64,000 nt of DNA from UBA2279 sp034399355 (GTDB lineage Bacteria; Actinomycetota; Coriobacteriia; Anaerosomatales; Anaerosomataceae), in contig JAXMMT010000043.1 in the NCBI GenBank assembly GCA_034399355.1, forward strand, positions 23,890 to 87,889, given 5' to 3'. The position numbers and the translations under genes are program-made. Shown piece by piece: positions 54,631 to 61,932 of the stretch. How positions within the stretch are numbered: position 1 is the stretch's first letter; every line of letters starts with the position of its first letter. The notes below the pieces were generated by a model. The model worked only from the letters and a program-made list of their open reading frames with translations. It had not been told where the DNA came from and ran no database searches.

Positions 54631-55499
54631 GCCGGTTCCGCGAAGCATTGGAGCGAGGCGAGTTCGTTGTGACCGGGGAGGTCGCTCCGCCGCTTGGGAC
54701 GGATCTTTCCGCGATGCGCTCGGCGATCGAGACCATCGGGCCGCACTGCCACGCGCTTAACGTCACCGATAACCAGGGAGCGACGCTCCATTTGTCGAGT
54801 CTGGCCGCTTCGCGCGTGGTACTCGACATGGGTTACGAGCCGATCTTCCAGCAGACGTGCCGCGACCGGAACCGTCTGGCGTTACAGTCAGACCTCCTTG
54901 CCGCATGGACACTCGGGCTCAAGAACCTGCTCGCCGTGACGGGAGATGATCCGCGTTCGGGTGACCATCCCCATGCGAAAGGCGTGTTCGATCTCGACTC
55001 CACGCAGCTCGCGGTCATCGCAGCCGGTATGAACGAGGGTCACGACATGCTCGGCCGTGAGCTTGGCGGTGGCACCGACTTCTTCATCGGCGGTGCGATG
55101 TTCCCGGAAGCAGAGCCGTGGGACATTCAGCTTGCCCGCGCACAGCGCAAGGTCGAGTCCGGCGTGCGCTTCTTCCAGACGCAGGCGGTTTTCGACATGG
55201 GCAAACTGGAGCGTGCCGTCGAAGCGTTGCGGCCCATGGGCGTGAAGATCATTGTCGGCGTGTTGTTGCTGAGAAGTCCGCGGGTGATCGAGTTCATCAA
55301 CCGGAAGCTTGCGGGCCTGATGGTGCCCGAGCACATTGCCGACAGGATACGCAGTGCCGAGAATGCCGGCGAGGAAGCGATTGCGCTCGCAACCGAACAG
55401 GTGCGCGAGATTCGTCAAATCGCCGACGGAGTACACATTATGCCCCTGGGGTTGGACAGCGCGTTTGAGCAGATACTGGGCGCGGGCAAGGATTATTAA
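54627..55499 (+). CDS. metF: 5,10-methylenetetrahydrofolate reductase
   Basis: MetF reduces methylene-THF to methyl-THF using FAD and feeds MetH. The 290-residue TIM barrel has the opening TGEVAPPLGTDLSAM (catalytic Glu region), DNQGATLHLSSLAAS, LLAVTGDDPRSGDH and FFQTQAVFDMGKLERAVEAL, all typical. Electron donor is probably ferredoxin or NADH through MetV rather than free NADPH, by analogy with acetogens. Start is GTG overlapping the metV stop. Last gene of the T-box operon. Confidence 0.93.
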   Translation: MSRFREALERGEFVVTGEVAPPLGTDLSAMRSAIETIGPHCHALNVTDNQGATLHLSSLAASRVVLDMGYEPIFQQTCRDRNRLALQSDLLAAWTLGLKNLLAVTGDDPRSGDHPHAKGVFDLDSTQLAVIAAGMNEGHDMLGRELGGGTDFFIGGAMFPEAEPWDIQLARAQRKVESGVRFFQTQAVFDMGKLERAVEALRPMGVKIIVGVLLLRSPRVIEFINRKLAGLMVPEHIADRIRSAENAGEEAIALATEQVREIRQIADGVHIMPLGLDSAFEQILGAGKDY

Positions 55500-55591
55500 G
55501 AGATTTCTGAGTAGGCCACAACCTGCGTACCTTTCGGTGCGTTATCCCTACTGTGCATGTCTGTCTTGCGCATTAGGGGGAGGTGGTCTGG

Positions 55592-56317
55592 GTGTCCGAG
55601 TCCGAAGTGACGTTGTCGTGCGCGTCCTCCGAGCCCGGGGTCCGCACCGGTCATCTCGTAGACCGGATCGACACCTATCGCGAACTCTCCCGCTTGCTTT
55701 ACGGCCCGGAGGAAATTGCTGCTGACAGCGTTGTTCGCCTTGTCTCGGCGACACGCAGTTGCCGCTGTATGCCCTACATCGATGAGGACCTCATTCAGTC
55801 ACTTTCGCGCGAGGCGTTTCTCGAGTTGCTGGGTTCCGACACGCGTCGTGAGTTCGCCATCGAGCGAGCTCAGCTGTTCGGAGAGTGTGGCTGCGACCCG
55901 CTAGCCAACATTGTCCCGCCGTGCGAGTCGACCTATCTCGACGTTGGCGATGGCGAGAGGGTCGATTCGGTGCTCGAGGCATACGCGCATGCCGGGTATG
56001 CGCCCCCGCAGCGACTCGCGGCTTTGAACTGCCCTGATCACATCGCGACCGAGCTTGATTTCATGGCGCACTGCCTCGAACGCGTGTCTCTGGATGCGGC
56101 GTCCGCTGGCTGCGCTCATGACTTCTTCGCCGACCACCTTGCCGGCTGGGCGGTGCTGTTCGCTGTGGCGACCGAGCGGCGCGCTACTCACATGGCGATG
56201 CGCTATACAGCCCTTATGCTGGACAAGTTCCTCGCGTGCGAAGCGGTGACGTTCAAGTACAGTGTTCCGTCACTGTGTGCCTTGCGGGGGCTTTCTCCGG
56301 AGTGCGCCGAGGTATAA
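55592..56317 (+). CDS. TorD/DmsD-type redox enzyme maturation chaperone
   Basis: A 241-residue, all-helical protein. The motif NCPDHIATELDFMAHCLERVS near residue 150 corresponds to the P-x-D-H-x-x-x-E-L-x-F-M block of the TorD/NarJ family, followed by a helix with HDFFADHLAGWAVLFAVATERR. Such chaperones bind the twin-arginine signal peptides of molybdopterin oxidoreductases and help insert the cofactor. No such reductase is in the window. GTG at 55592 is 9 nt from GGGGGAGG. The next gene is MoaE-like, supporting a link to molybdenum cofactor. Confidence 0.78.
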   Translation: MSESEVTLSCASSEPGVRTGHLVDRIDTYRELSRLLYGPEEIAADSVVRLVSATRSCRCMPYIDEDLIQSLSREAFLELLGSDTRREFAIERAQLFGECGCDPLANIVPPCESTYLDVGDGERVDSVLEAYAHAGYAPPQRLAALNCPDHIATELDFMAHCLERVSLDAASAGCAHDFFADHLAGWAVLFAVATERRATHMAMRYTALMLDKFLACEAVTFKYSVPSLCALRGLSPECAEV

Positions 56318-56318
56318 T
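56313..56318 (+). promoter_or_regulatory. Consensus -10 element upstream of the MoaE-like gene
   Basis: A perfect TATAAT lies across the end of the chaperone gene. It predicts a transcript start near 56325, about 29 nt before the ATG at 56354. The -35 region is poor. Confidence 0.45.
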
Positions 56319-56353
56319 CGTCGTGTCGTATCAAGACGATGGGAGACGCGCTC

Positions 56354-56731
56354 ATGGCGGTACCGGGACCCGTTCCTTCGCTTGACGCATGGCTTGTAGA
56401 TGTCAAAGCGGGTGGAAGCACCAGCGGCGTCGGCATGTATCTGATGCACAACGGAGTCGTTCGCGGGCATTCGCGTGACGGCCGGCCCGTCTCGGGCATG
56501 GTCTTGGGTGTCGACCGTGAGCGGCTGGCCGAGATCGTTAAGAGTTCCAAGCTCATGGAAGGTGTCGTTGCCGTGCGGGTGTGGGTCAATGAGGGCGAGC
56601 TCGCGGTAGGCGACGATATCATGTATGTGCTCGTGGCCGGCGATGTCAGGGAGAACGTCTTTGGTGCTCTGCAGGCGCTTGTGAAGAGGATAAAGACCGA
56701 AGTCGTGGCCGAGCAAGAGCTCCGTCCCTAA
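56354..56731 (+). CDS. MoaE-like molybdopterin synthase catalytic subunit
   Basis: A 125-residue protein related to MoaE, which transfers sulfur from MoaD thiocarboxylate to precursor Z. VGMYLMHNGVVRGHSRDGRPVSGMVLGVD corresponds to the opening MoaE beta-strand and the conserved G-x-V-R turn; GELAVGDDIMYVLVAGDVRENVFGALQALVKRIKTEV matches the MoaE C-terminal helix region with its Lys. This short form is seen in anaerobes. GGGAG precedes the ATG at 56354; an ATG at 56339 is less well placed. The 3' end overlaps that of the convergent diguanylate cyclase gene by 4 nt. Confidence 0.72.
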   Translation: MAVPGPVPSLDAWLVDVKAGGSTSGVGMYLMHNGVVRGHSRDGRPVSGMVLGVDRERLAEIVKSSKLMEGVVAVRVWVNEGELAVGDDIMYVLVAGDVRENVFGALQALVKRIKTEVVAEQELRP

Positions 56732-58374
56732 CGCGTGTCGTCCAGGGCGTGCGCGAACCGGAAGAGATCGCCGTCGGTCTTTGCCTGGTACATAGCCATG
56801 TCGGCCGCATGCATCAACTCGCTGAACGTGAGTCCGTCTTCGGGATAGAAAGCGATGCCGATGCTCATGTCGATGTCCACCGGTCCCTGAGACGTCAAGG
56901 CGGGTTCTGCGAGTGCGGAGATGATCTTCCGGATCACCGGTTCCACGGTCTCTCGTGACTCCGCATTCGGCAACAGCAGCGTGAACTCGTCGCCACCGAG
57001 TCGAGCCACGGTGTCGCTCTTTCTGACGACCGAGACGAGCCGCTCAGCCACCTCCGCGAGCAGTTGGTCTCCCGCTGCGTGACCGAGTGTGTCGTTGACG
57101 ATCTTGAAGTCGTTCATGTCCATGAACATGAGCGCGAAGGGTTTGCCTTCGCGGTCGGCGCGGTTGATCGCCACAGCGAGCCGGTCGTCGAACAGCGCGC
57201 GGTTGGGAAGACCGGTCAGCATGTCGTAATAGGCCATGTGGCGAATCGTCTCTTCCGCCTGTCTGCGTGATGTGACGTCGTGAGCGACTGCTTGTACTGC
57301 CGGACGGCCATGGTAGGTGAGGGGCGTTGCTGCAATCTCGAGGTACACCAGCGTGCCGTCCGCGCGCTGGAACCGAAGCTCGATAGGGCCGGTAGCCTTG
57401 CGGTCCTGCGTGGTGAGACGGATTCGTGCGGCAGCAGCCTCACGGTCGTCGGGGTGGACGAGCTCGAGAACGTGGATTCCCACCATGTCCGCCGGATTCG
57501 CGTACCCCAACAATGACGCGCCGTACGGGTTCATGAACGCGATGATGCCTTCTATGTGGACGAGGATGAGATCGGGCGCTAGCTCCACCAGGTTGCGGAA
57601 GCGCTCCTCTGATTCCCGGAGCATCTTCTCGACGCGGCGGCGCTCGGCCACCTCGTCCTGCAGTTCCGTGTTGGCGTTTTGAAGCTCACCCGTGCGTTCT
57701 CTCACGCGATCCTCGAGCTTCTCGCTGTAGAGCTGCAACGCCATCTCGGTGCGTTTGATCTCGGTTATATCGCGCGAGATCTCGACGACAGCGCTTGGCC
57801 CCCCTTCCTCATCAGGGACGGGGTACCAGGTCTGCTCCACCCACTGCTCGTGACCGCTTGTCGTGGTCCGCTGCCTCACGGCGGTTGCGCTTTTTCCGGT
57901 TCGCATCACCAGGCGAACGCGGCAGCCGTCGCACGGCTTCTCATCGCCGACGCTCACCGCATGACACGTCTGGCCGAGCATCTCGGACTCGTTGACGCCA
58001 AGATGTTCGACTGCACGTGAGTTCGCATATCGGATGACGTAGTCGCTGTCGACCACGAGGATGGCGTCGGGGCTGTTGTCGTAGACGAGTCCGATCTTCT
58101 GGCGCTCGAACGCGAGAGAGGTCTCCGTCCTTGCGTGGTGGTCGAAGAGTCGTTGCGTGTAGATGGTGCCCGCGATGATGAAGCAGCTGACCAAGATGCG
58201 GAAGGCCAGGGCGTGTGAGGTCGGTCGCAGGAGCTCATCGAGGTAGCCGGTACCCGCGATAGATGAGTGCAGCATCGCCTCGGCAAACCAGAGGACGACG
58301 ACAGAAACGAACCCGGCCAAAACCAGCCTCGGCCGGCGCGGACGACGTCTGACTCCTGCGTTCATGTCGGTCAT
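56728..58374 (-). CDS. Membrane diguanylate cyclase with two PAS domains
   Basis: A 548-residue signalling protein. Two membrane helices (about 16-36 and 56-75), a PAS domain (about 90-210) containing CHAVSVGDEKPCDGCRV, a coiled-coil linker (KLEDRVRERTGELQNANTELQDEVAERRRVEKML), a second PAS (about 255-375), and a GGDEF domain with DMNDFKIVNDTLGH and RLGGDEF. The RxxD inhibitory site (RKSD) lies five residues before GGDEF, so activity and product inhibition by c-di-GMP are expected. No EAL domain. The Cys residues of the first PAS may sense redox or bind metal. Confidence 0.92.
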   Translation of the reverse strand: MTDMNAGVRRRPRRPRLVLAGFVSVVVLWFAEAMLHSSIAGTGYLDELLRPTSHALAFRILVSCFIIAGTIYTQRLFDHHARTETSLAFERQKIGLVYDNSPDAILVVDSDYVIRYANSRAVEHLGVNESEMLGQTCHAVSVGDEKPCDGCRVRLVMRTGKSATAVRQRTTTSGHEQWVEQTWYPVPDEEGGPSAVVEISRDITEIKRTEMALQLYSEKLEDRVRERTGELQNANTELQDEVAERRRVEKMLRESEERFRNLVELAPDLILVHIEGIIAFMNPYGASLLGYANPADMVGIHVLELVHPDDREAAAARIRLTTQDRKATGPIELRFQRADGTLVYLEIAATPLTYHGRPAVQAVAHDVTSRRQAEETIRHMAYYDMLTGLPNRALFDDRLAVAINRADREGKPFALMFMDMNDFKIVNDTLGHAAGDQLLAEVAERLVSVVRKSDTVARLGGDEFTLLLPNAESRETVEPVIRKIISALAEPALTSQGPVDIDMSIGIAFYPEDGLTFSELMHAADMAMYQAKTDGDLFRFAHALDDTR

Positions 58375-58545
58375 CGGGTCCCCATCTCATCCCGACCATA
58401 TACGCAGCTTAAGAGGAGTTCAACCACTTGACTCCATTATCGGATTCTATAGCCGAATGCTGTAGGTCGTGTGCCCTTCAAAACGTGTGACCGGTGGTAC
58501 AATCTCGGGGCACTCCCAGGTGGCACTCGTAAGCGGAGGTCTCTC

Positions 58546-59940
58546 ATGCATGTCGTTATCCTTGGCGGCGGTCCTGGCGGCTACTCGGCGGCGTTCGAAG
58601 CGGTGCGACTCGGGGCACAGGTCACACTTATAGAGAAGGAACGCCTTGGGGGTACGTGCCTCAACCGGGGCTGCATTCCTACGAAGACGATACTGCGCTC
58701 GGCACACATCGTCGCCGACACACGGCAGGCGGTCGAATTCGGTCTGAACGCCACCGTCGCGAGCGTCGATGTGCCAGCGTTGCGCGCTCGCAAAGAGAGG
58801 GTCGTCGACGAGCTCGTCGGCCAGATCGAAGGCACCGCCAAGCGACTGAAGGTACGTGTCGTGTTCGGTACCGGACGGCTCGTGGCGCCGCATGCTGTGG
58901 AAGTCACGCTTGCCGATGGTGGCGCTGAGACCGTCGAAGGTGATGTCGTGATCCTTGCGACCGGCTCGGCCATCTTCAAGCTGCCCAACATCGACCATGA
59001 CATGAAGGGTGTCTGGACGAGTGACGAGGCGGTCTCGCTCGGCGAGATTCCCAAAGACATCGTGATCATCGGTGGTGGTGTGATCGGGCTTGAGTTCGCG
59101 TGCGTGTACGCGGCGTTCGGCGGCAAGGTCACCGTCGTCGAGCTGATGGAGCAGGTGCTGCCCGGCAACGACCGTCGGGTCGTCAAGCAGATGCAGGCCG
59201 CGCTCGAAGAGATGGGCGTGGAGTTCCATCTCGGCGACGTTGTCGAGCGCATCGAGCGCATTGACGGCCGCATGCGGGCCACGCTGCGCAGCGGCACAGT
59301 GCTGGAGAGCGACATTGTCATGAGCGCGGCCGGCCGCATCCCCAACTCCGCCGGTCTCGGATATCCCGAGGCTGGTATCGAGATGGACCGTGCGGCCGTC
59401 AAGGTCGACGAGCACTTCCGCACCAGCGTCGAGGGCGTCTATGCGATCGGTGATCTTATCGGCGGCATGATGCTCGCGCACGTGGCCGAGGAAGAAGGCG
59501 TCGTGGCGGCGCGCAACGCGGTCGCGGAGTTCCACAGCGTCGGCGCCGAGCCGCGCCTGGAGAGCGTCCGATACGACTGCATCCCGGCGTGCGTCTACAC
59601 GTTCCCGAACGTTGCGGTCGTGGGCAGCTCGCGGGACGCAGCCACAAAACGCGGTATCGACGCCGTGCAGGCCGTCGCGAAGTTCGCCGCCAACGGCAAG
59701 GCGCTTGGTGAGGGCGAGGCCGATGGCTTCGTGCAGCTGGTCGCCGAGAAGGGCACGGGCCGCATCGTGGGCTGCCAGATCGTCGGACCGCATGCGGTGG
59801 AGATCATCCACGAGGTCGCGGTGGCGATGGCGCACGACATCACGGTGAGGCAGCTGGCCGAGACGGTCCACGCGCATCCGACCGTCAGCGAGGTCATCAA
59901 GTTCGCGGCTATCGATGCGACGGTGAAGTGCGGCGACTGA
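58546..59940 (+). CDS. lpdA: Dihydrolipoyl dehydrogenase
   Basis: The E3 flavoenzyme reoxidises dihydrolipoamide for glycine cleavage or 2-oxoacid dehydrogenase complexes. The 464-residue protein starts with the FAD fold MHVVILGGGPGGYSAAFEA, then the redox-active disulfide GGTCLNRGCIPTKTIL, the NAD fold VIIGGGVIGLEFACVYAAFGGKVTV and the C-terminal His-Glu pair in HAHPTVSEVIKF. There is no attached lipoyl domain. ATG at 58546 follows GCGGAGG; a TACAAT -10 lies at 58498-58503. lipA begins 1 nt after the stop. Confidence 0.95.
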   Translation: MHVVILGGGPGGYSAAFEAVRLGAQVTLIEKERLGGTCLNRGCIPTKTILRSAHIVADTRQAVEFGLNATVASVDVPALRARKERVVDELVGQIEGTAKRLKVRVVFGTGRLVAPHAVEVTLADGGAETVEGDVVILATGSAIFKLPNIDHDMKGVWTSDEAVSLGEIPKDIVIIGGGVIGLEFACVYAAFGGKVTVVELMEQVLPGNDRRVVKQMQAALEEMGVEFHLGDVVERIERIDGRMRATLRSGTVLESDIVMSAAGRIPNSAGLGYPEAGIEMDRAAVKVDEHFRTSVEGVYAIGDLIGGMMLAHVAEEEGVVAARNAVAEFHSVGAEPRLESVRYDCIPACVYTFPNVAVVGSSRDAATKRGIDAVQAVAKFAANGKALGEGEADGFVQLVAEKGTGRIVGCQIVGPHAVEIIHEVAVAMAHDITVRQLAETVHAHPTVSEVIKFAAIDATVKCGD

Positions 59941-59941
59941 C

Positions 59942-60820
59942 GTGACCTACGAGCACGGTAATGCCACCAAGCGTCTACCGCCATGGCTGCGACGGCCGCT
60001 AGCAACGCCCGGACAGGCCTCGGCAGTCGAGGATCTGCTCGGCGAACTCAAGTTGCACACGGTCTGCCAGGAAGCCAAGTGTCCCAACCGCGGTGAATGC
60101 TTCAGTAGCGGCACGGCGACGTTCCTCATCATGGGCGACGCGTGTACGCGCGGCTGCCGTTTCTGCGCCGTTGAGACGCGCGTGCCAGAACCGCTCGATC
60201 CGGGTGAACCTGCACGGGTGGCCGAGGCGGCCCGACGCATGGAGCTTTCGCATGTGGTGGTCACCACCGTGACTCGCGATGATATGTCCGATGGCGGTGC
60301 GGCGCACTTCGTCGCCGTGATCAAAGCGCTGCGCGATGTGGTCCCGAACGCCACGGTCGAAGTGCTCACGAGCGACTTCGCGGGGCAGCTAGAGAGCGTT
60401 GATCTTGTAGCTGCCGCTCGGCCTGATGTCTTCAACCACAATCTCGAGACCGTGCCACGCCTCTACGCCGAGGTGCGCCCGGGCGCTGACTACCGCCGTT
60501 CGCTGGACGTGCTCGCCCGCGTCAAGGAAGTGGCGCCCGAAGTCCCGACGAAGTCCGGCCTCATGCTCGGTCTCGGCGAGACGCGTGAGGAGGTGCTCGA
60601 GGTCCTGCGCGATCTGCGTGGCGCCGGCTGCGAGATGCTGACCCTCGGCCAGTACCTGCGTCCGAGCGCCATACATCTGCCCGTTGCCGAGTTTGTCGAG
60701 CCGTCAGTATTCGCCGAGCTTGCACGCGGTGCATACGCCCTCGGATTCAGCGCGGTTGCCAGCGCGCCGTTCGTGCGCAGCAGCTACCACGCGGGCGAGA
60801 TGGTGCACGGCGAGTCCTGA
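59942..60820 (+). CDS. lipA: Lipoyl synthase
   Basis: LipA inserts two sulfur atoms into octanoyl groups on the lipoyl domain. The 292-residue radical SAM protein has the auxiliary-cluster cysteines (CQEAKCPNRGEC), the radical SAM CTRGCRFC motif, FNHNLETVPRLYAEVRPGADYRRSL and VASAPFVRSSYHAGE with the C-terminal Ser ligand. GTG start directly after lpdA, so E3 and the lipoate-forming enzyme are coexpressed. No lipB is seen here. Confidence 0.95.
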   Translation: MTYEHGNATKRLPPWLRRPLATPGQASAVEDLLGELKLHTVCQEAKCPNRGECFSSGTATFLIMGDACTRGCRFCAVETRVPEPLDPGEPARVAEAARRMELSHVVVTTVTRDDMSDGGAAHFVAVIKALRDVVPNATVEVLTSDFAGQLESVDLVAAARPDVFNHNLETVPRLYAEVRPGADYRRSLDVLARVKEVAPEVPTKSGLMLGLGETREEVLEVLRDLRGAGCEMLTLGQYLRPSAIHLPVAEFVEPSVFAELARGAYALGFSAVASAPFVRSSYHAGEMVHGES

Positions 60821-60826
60821 GCGTTG

Positions 60827-61873
60827 CTAGTCGTCTTCTCCCAGCACGATCGGGTCGCTTGCCCTGTTGCGTCCGGCCTGCTCCGCCGCATAGAGTCCTT
60901 GGTCGGCGGTTGAGAGCAGCTTGTCGATACTGCGCGGGCTGGAGCCTGCGAGGTCCGCAGCGACCACTCCGCCCACAGAAACACTGAGCGGCACCACGCG
61001 TCCGTCGTCGGTCGTGAGCTCGAGCGTGCGCACCATCTCCAGGATACGGTCCACCAGCTGGCGATACTCGTTGGAGTCGGTCTCGGGTGCGATGACGGCG
61101 AACTCGTCGCCGCCGTAGCGAACGACGAGGTCGGAAGAGCGTGTTGCCGAGCGGATCGTGTGGGCGATCTCGCGCAACACACGGTCTCCGAAGCGGTGCC
61201 CGAAGTCGTCGTTGATGCCCTTGAAGAAGTCGATGTCGATAAGCAACACCGTGAGCGGTCTGCCGTACCGCGCCGACCACGCCGACCACTGCTGCAGGTG
61301 GGTGTCGAGTGCCCTGCGGTTGTAGATGCCGGTGAGCGGGTCGCGGGTCGCGTAGACGGTAAGTGTGAGGTTGTCTTGCCACGTTCGGGCGAGGATGCCT
61401 GCTAGAAACGAGGCGAGCGAGCCCGGCTGGTAGTGCTTCTCGATGGCGGAGATGAGCCGCTCGAGGTGGTTTGAGTAGGCAGCCCGGCGGTGTTCGGCCC
61501 GACCCGGTTCGGTCATATCGATGAGTTCGCCGAAAACGGGATCGATCATGTAAAACTCGATGCGTGCGGCAAGCGCGAGAGCGTCTTCGGGGTCCGAGGG
61601 CACGCCGTCTCGTGCGATCACGGCGTGAAGCTCCTGGTTTAGCGAGCACATCCGTTCGACGAGTCCGGAGTCGTCGCTCATGATATCGGGCATCAACCCC
61701 TGGTCAAAGGCGGTGAGCAGGTCCACCCACCAACTGACATGCGATCCCTCCTCGGCGGACATCTGCCTGAAGATCTCTCCGAGTGAATGGTTGGTGCTCG
61801 CCTCAGCGAGCGCCGCGTATGTGTGCTCGGCCAGCTGATCCATCTCCACGCAGAATTCGAGTATCTTGCGCAT
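60827..61873 (-). CDS. Diguanylate cyclase with N-terminal ferritin-like domain
   Basis: A 348-residue soluble protein. Residues about 1-150 look like a four-helix rubrerythrin/ferritin-like bundle: Glu16 in helix 1, Glu42-x-x-His45 in helix 2, Glu106 in helix 3 and His136 in helix 4. In the last helix the usual Glu of ExxH is Tyr133 (YSNH). Residues about 175-335 are GGDEF: DIDFFKGINDDFGH, the RxxD inhibitory site (RSSD, 245-248) and RYGGDEF (252-258). It should make c-di-GMP under control of a possible diiron site, perhaps sensing oxygen or peroxide. ATG follows GGAGGTG; the longer GTG start includes that site. Convergent with lipA, 6 nt apart. Confidence 0.82.
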   Translation of the reverse strand: MRKILEFCVEMDQLAEHTYAALAEASTNHSLGEIFRQMSAEEGSHVSWWVDLLTAFDQGLMPDIMSDDSGLVERMCSLNQELHAVIARDGVPSDPEDALALAARIEFYMIDPVFGELIDMTEPGRAEHRRAAYSNHLERLISAIEKHYQPGSLASFLAGILARTWQDNLTLTVYATRDPLTGIYNRRALDTHLQQWSAWSARYGRPLTVLLIDIDFFKGINDDFGHRFGDRVLREIAHTIRSATRSSDLVVRYGGDEFAVIAPETDSNEYRQLVDRILEMVRTLELTTDDGRVVPLSVSVGGVVAADLAGSSPRSIDKLLSTADQGLYAAEQAGRNRASDPIVLGEDD

Positions 61874-61920
61874 GGGCACCTCCACGGTCGTCTACTACAG
61901 CATATCCCCAAGTGGCCTGT

Positions 61921-61926
61921 TAGGAT
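61921..61926 (+). promoter_or_regulatory. -10 hexamer of a probable leaderless UPF0280 transcript
   Basis: TAGGAT ends six bases before the ATG at 61933, and there is no Shine-Dalgarno. The spacing equals that of the thrC and Nudix cases. Confidence 0.45.
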
Positions 61927-61932
61927 TGCTGC

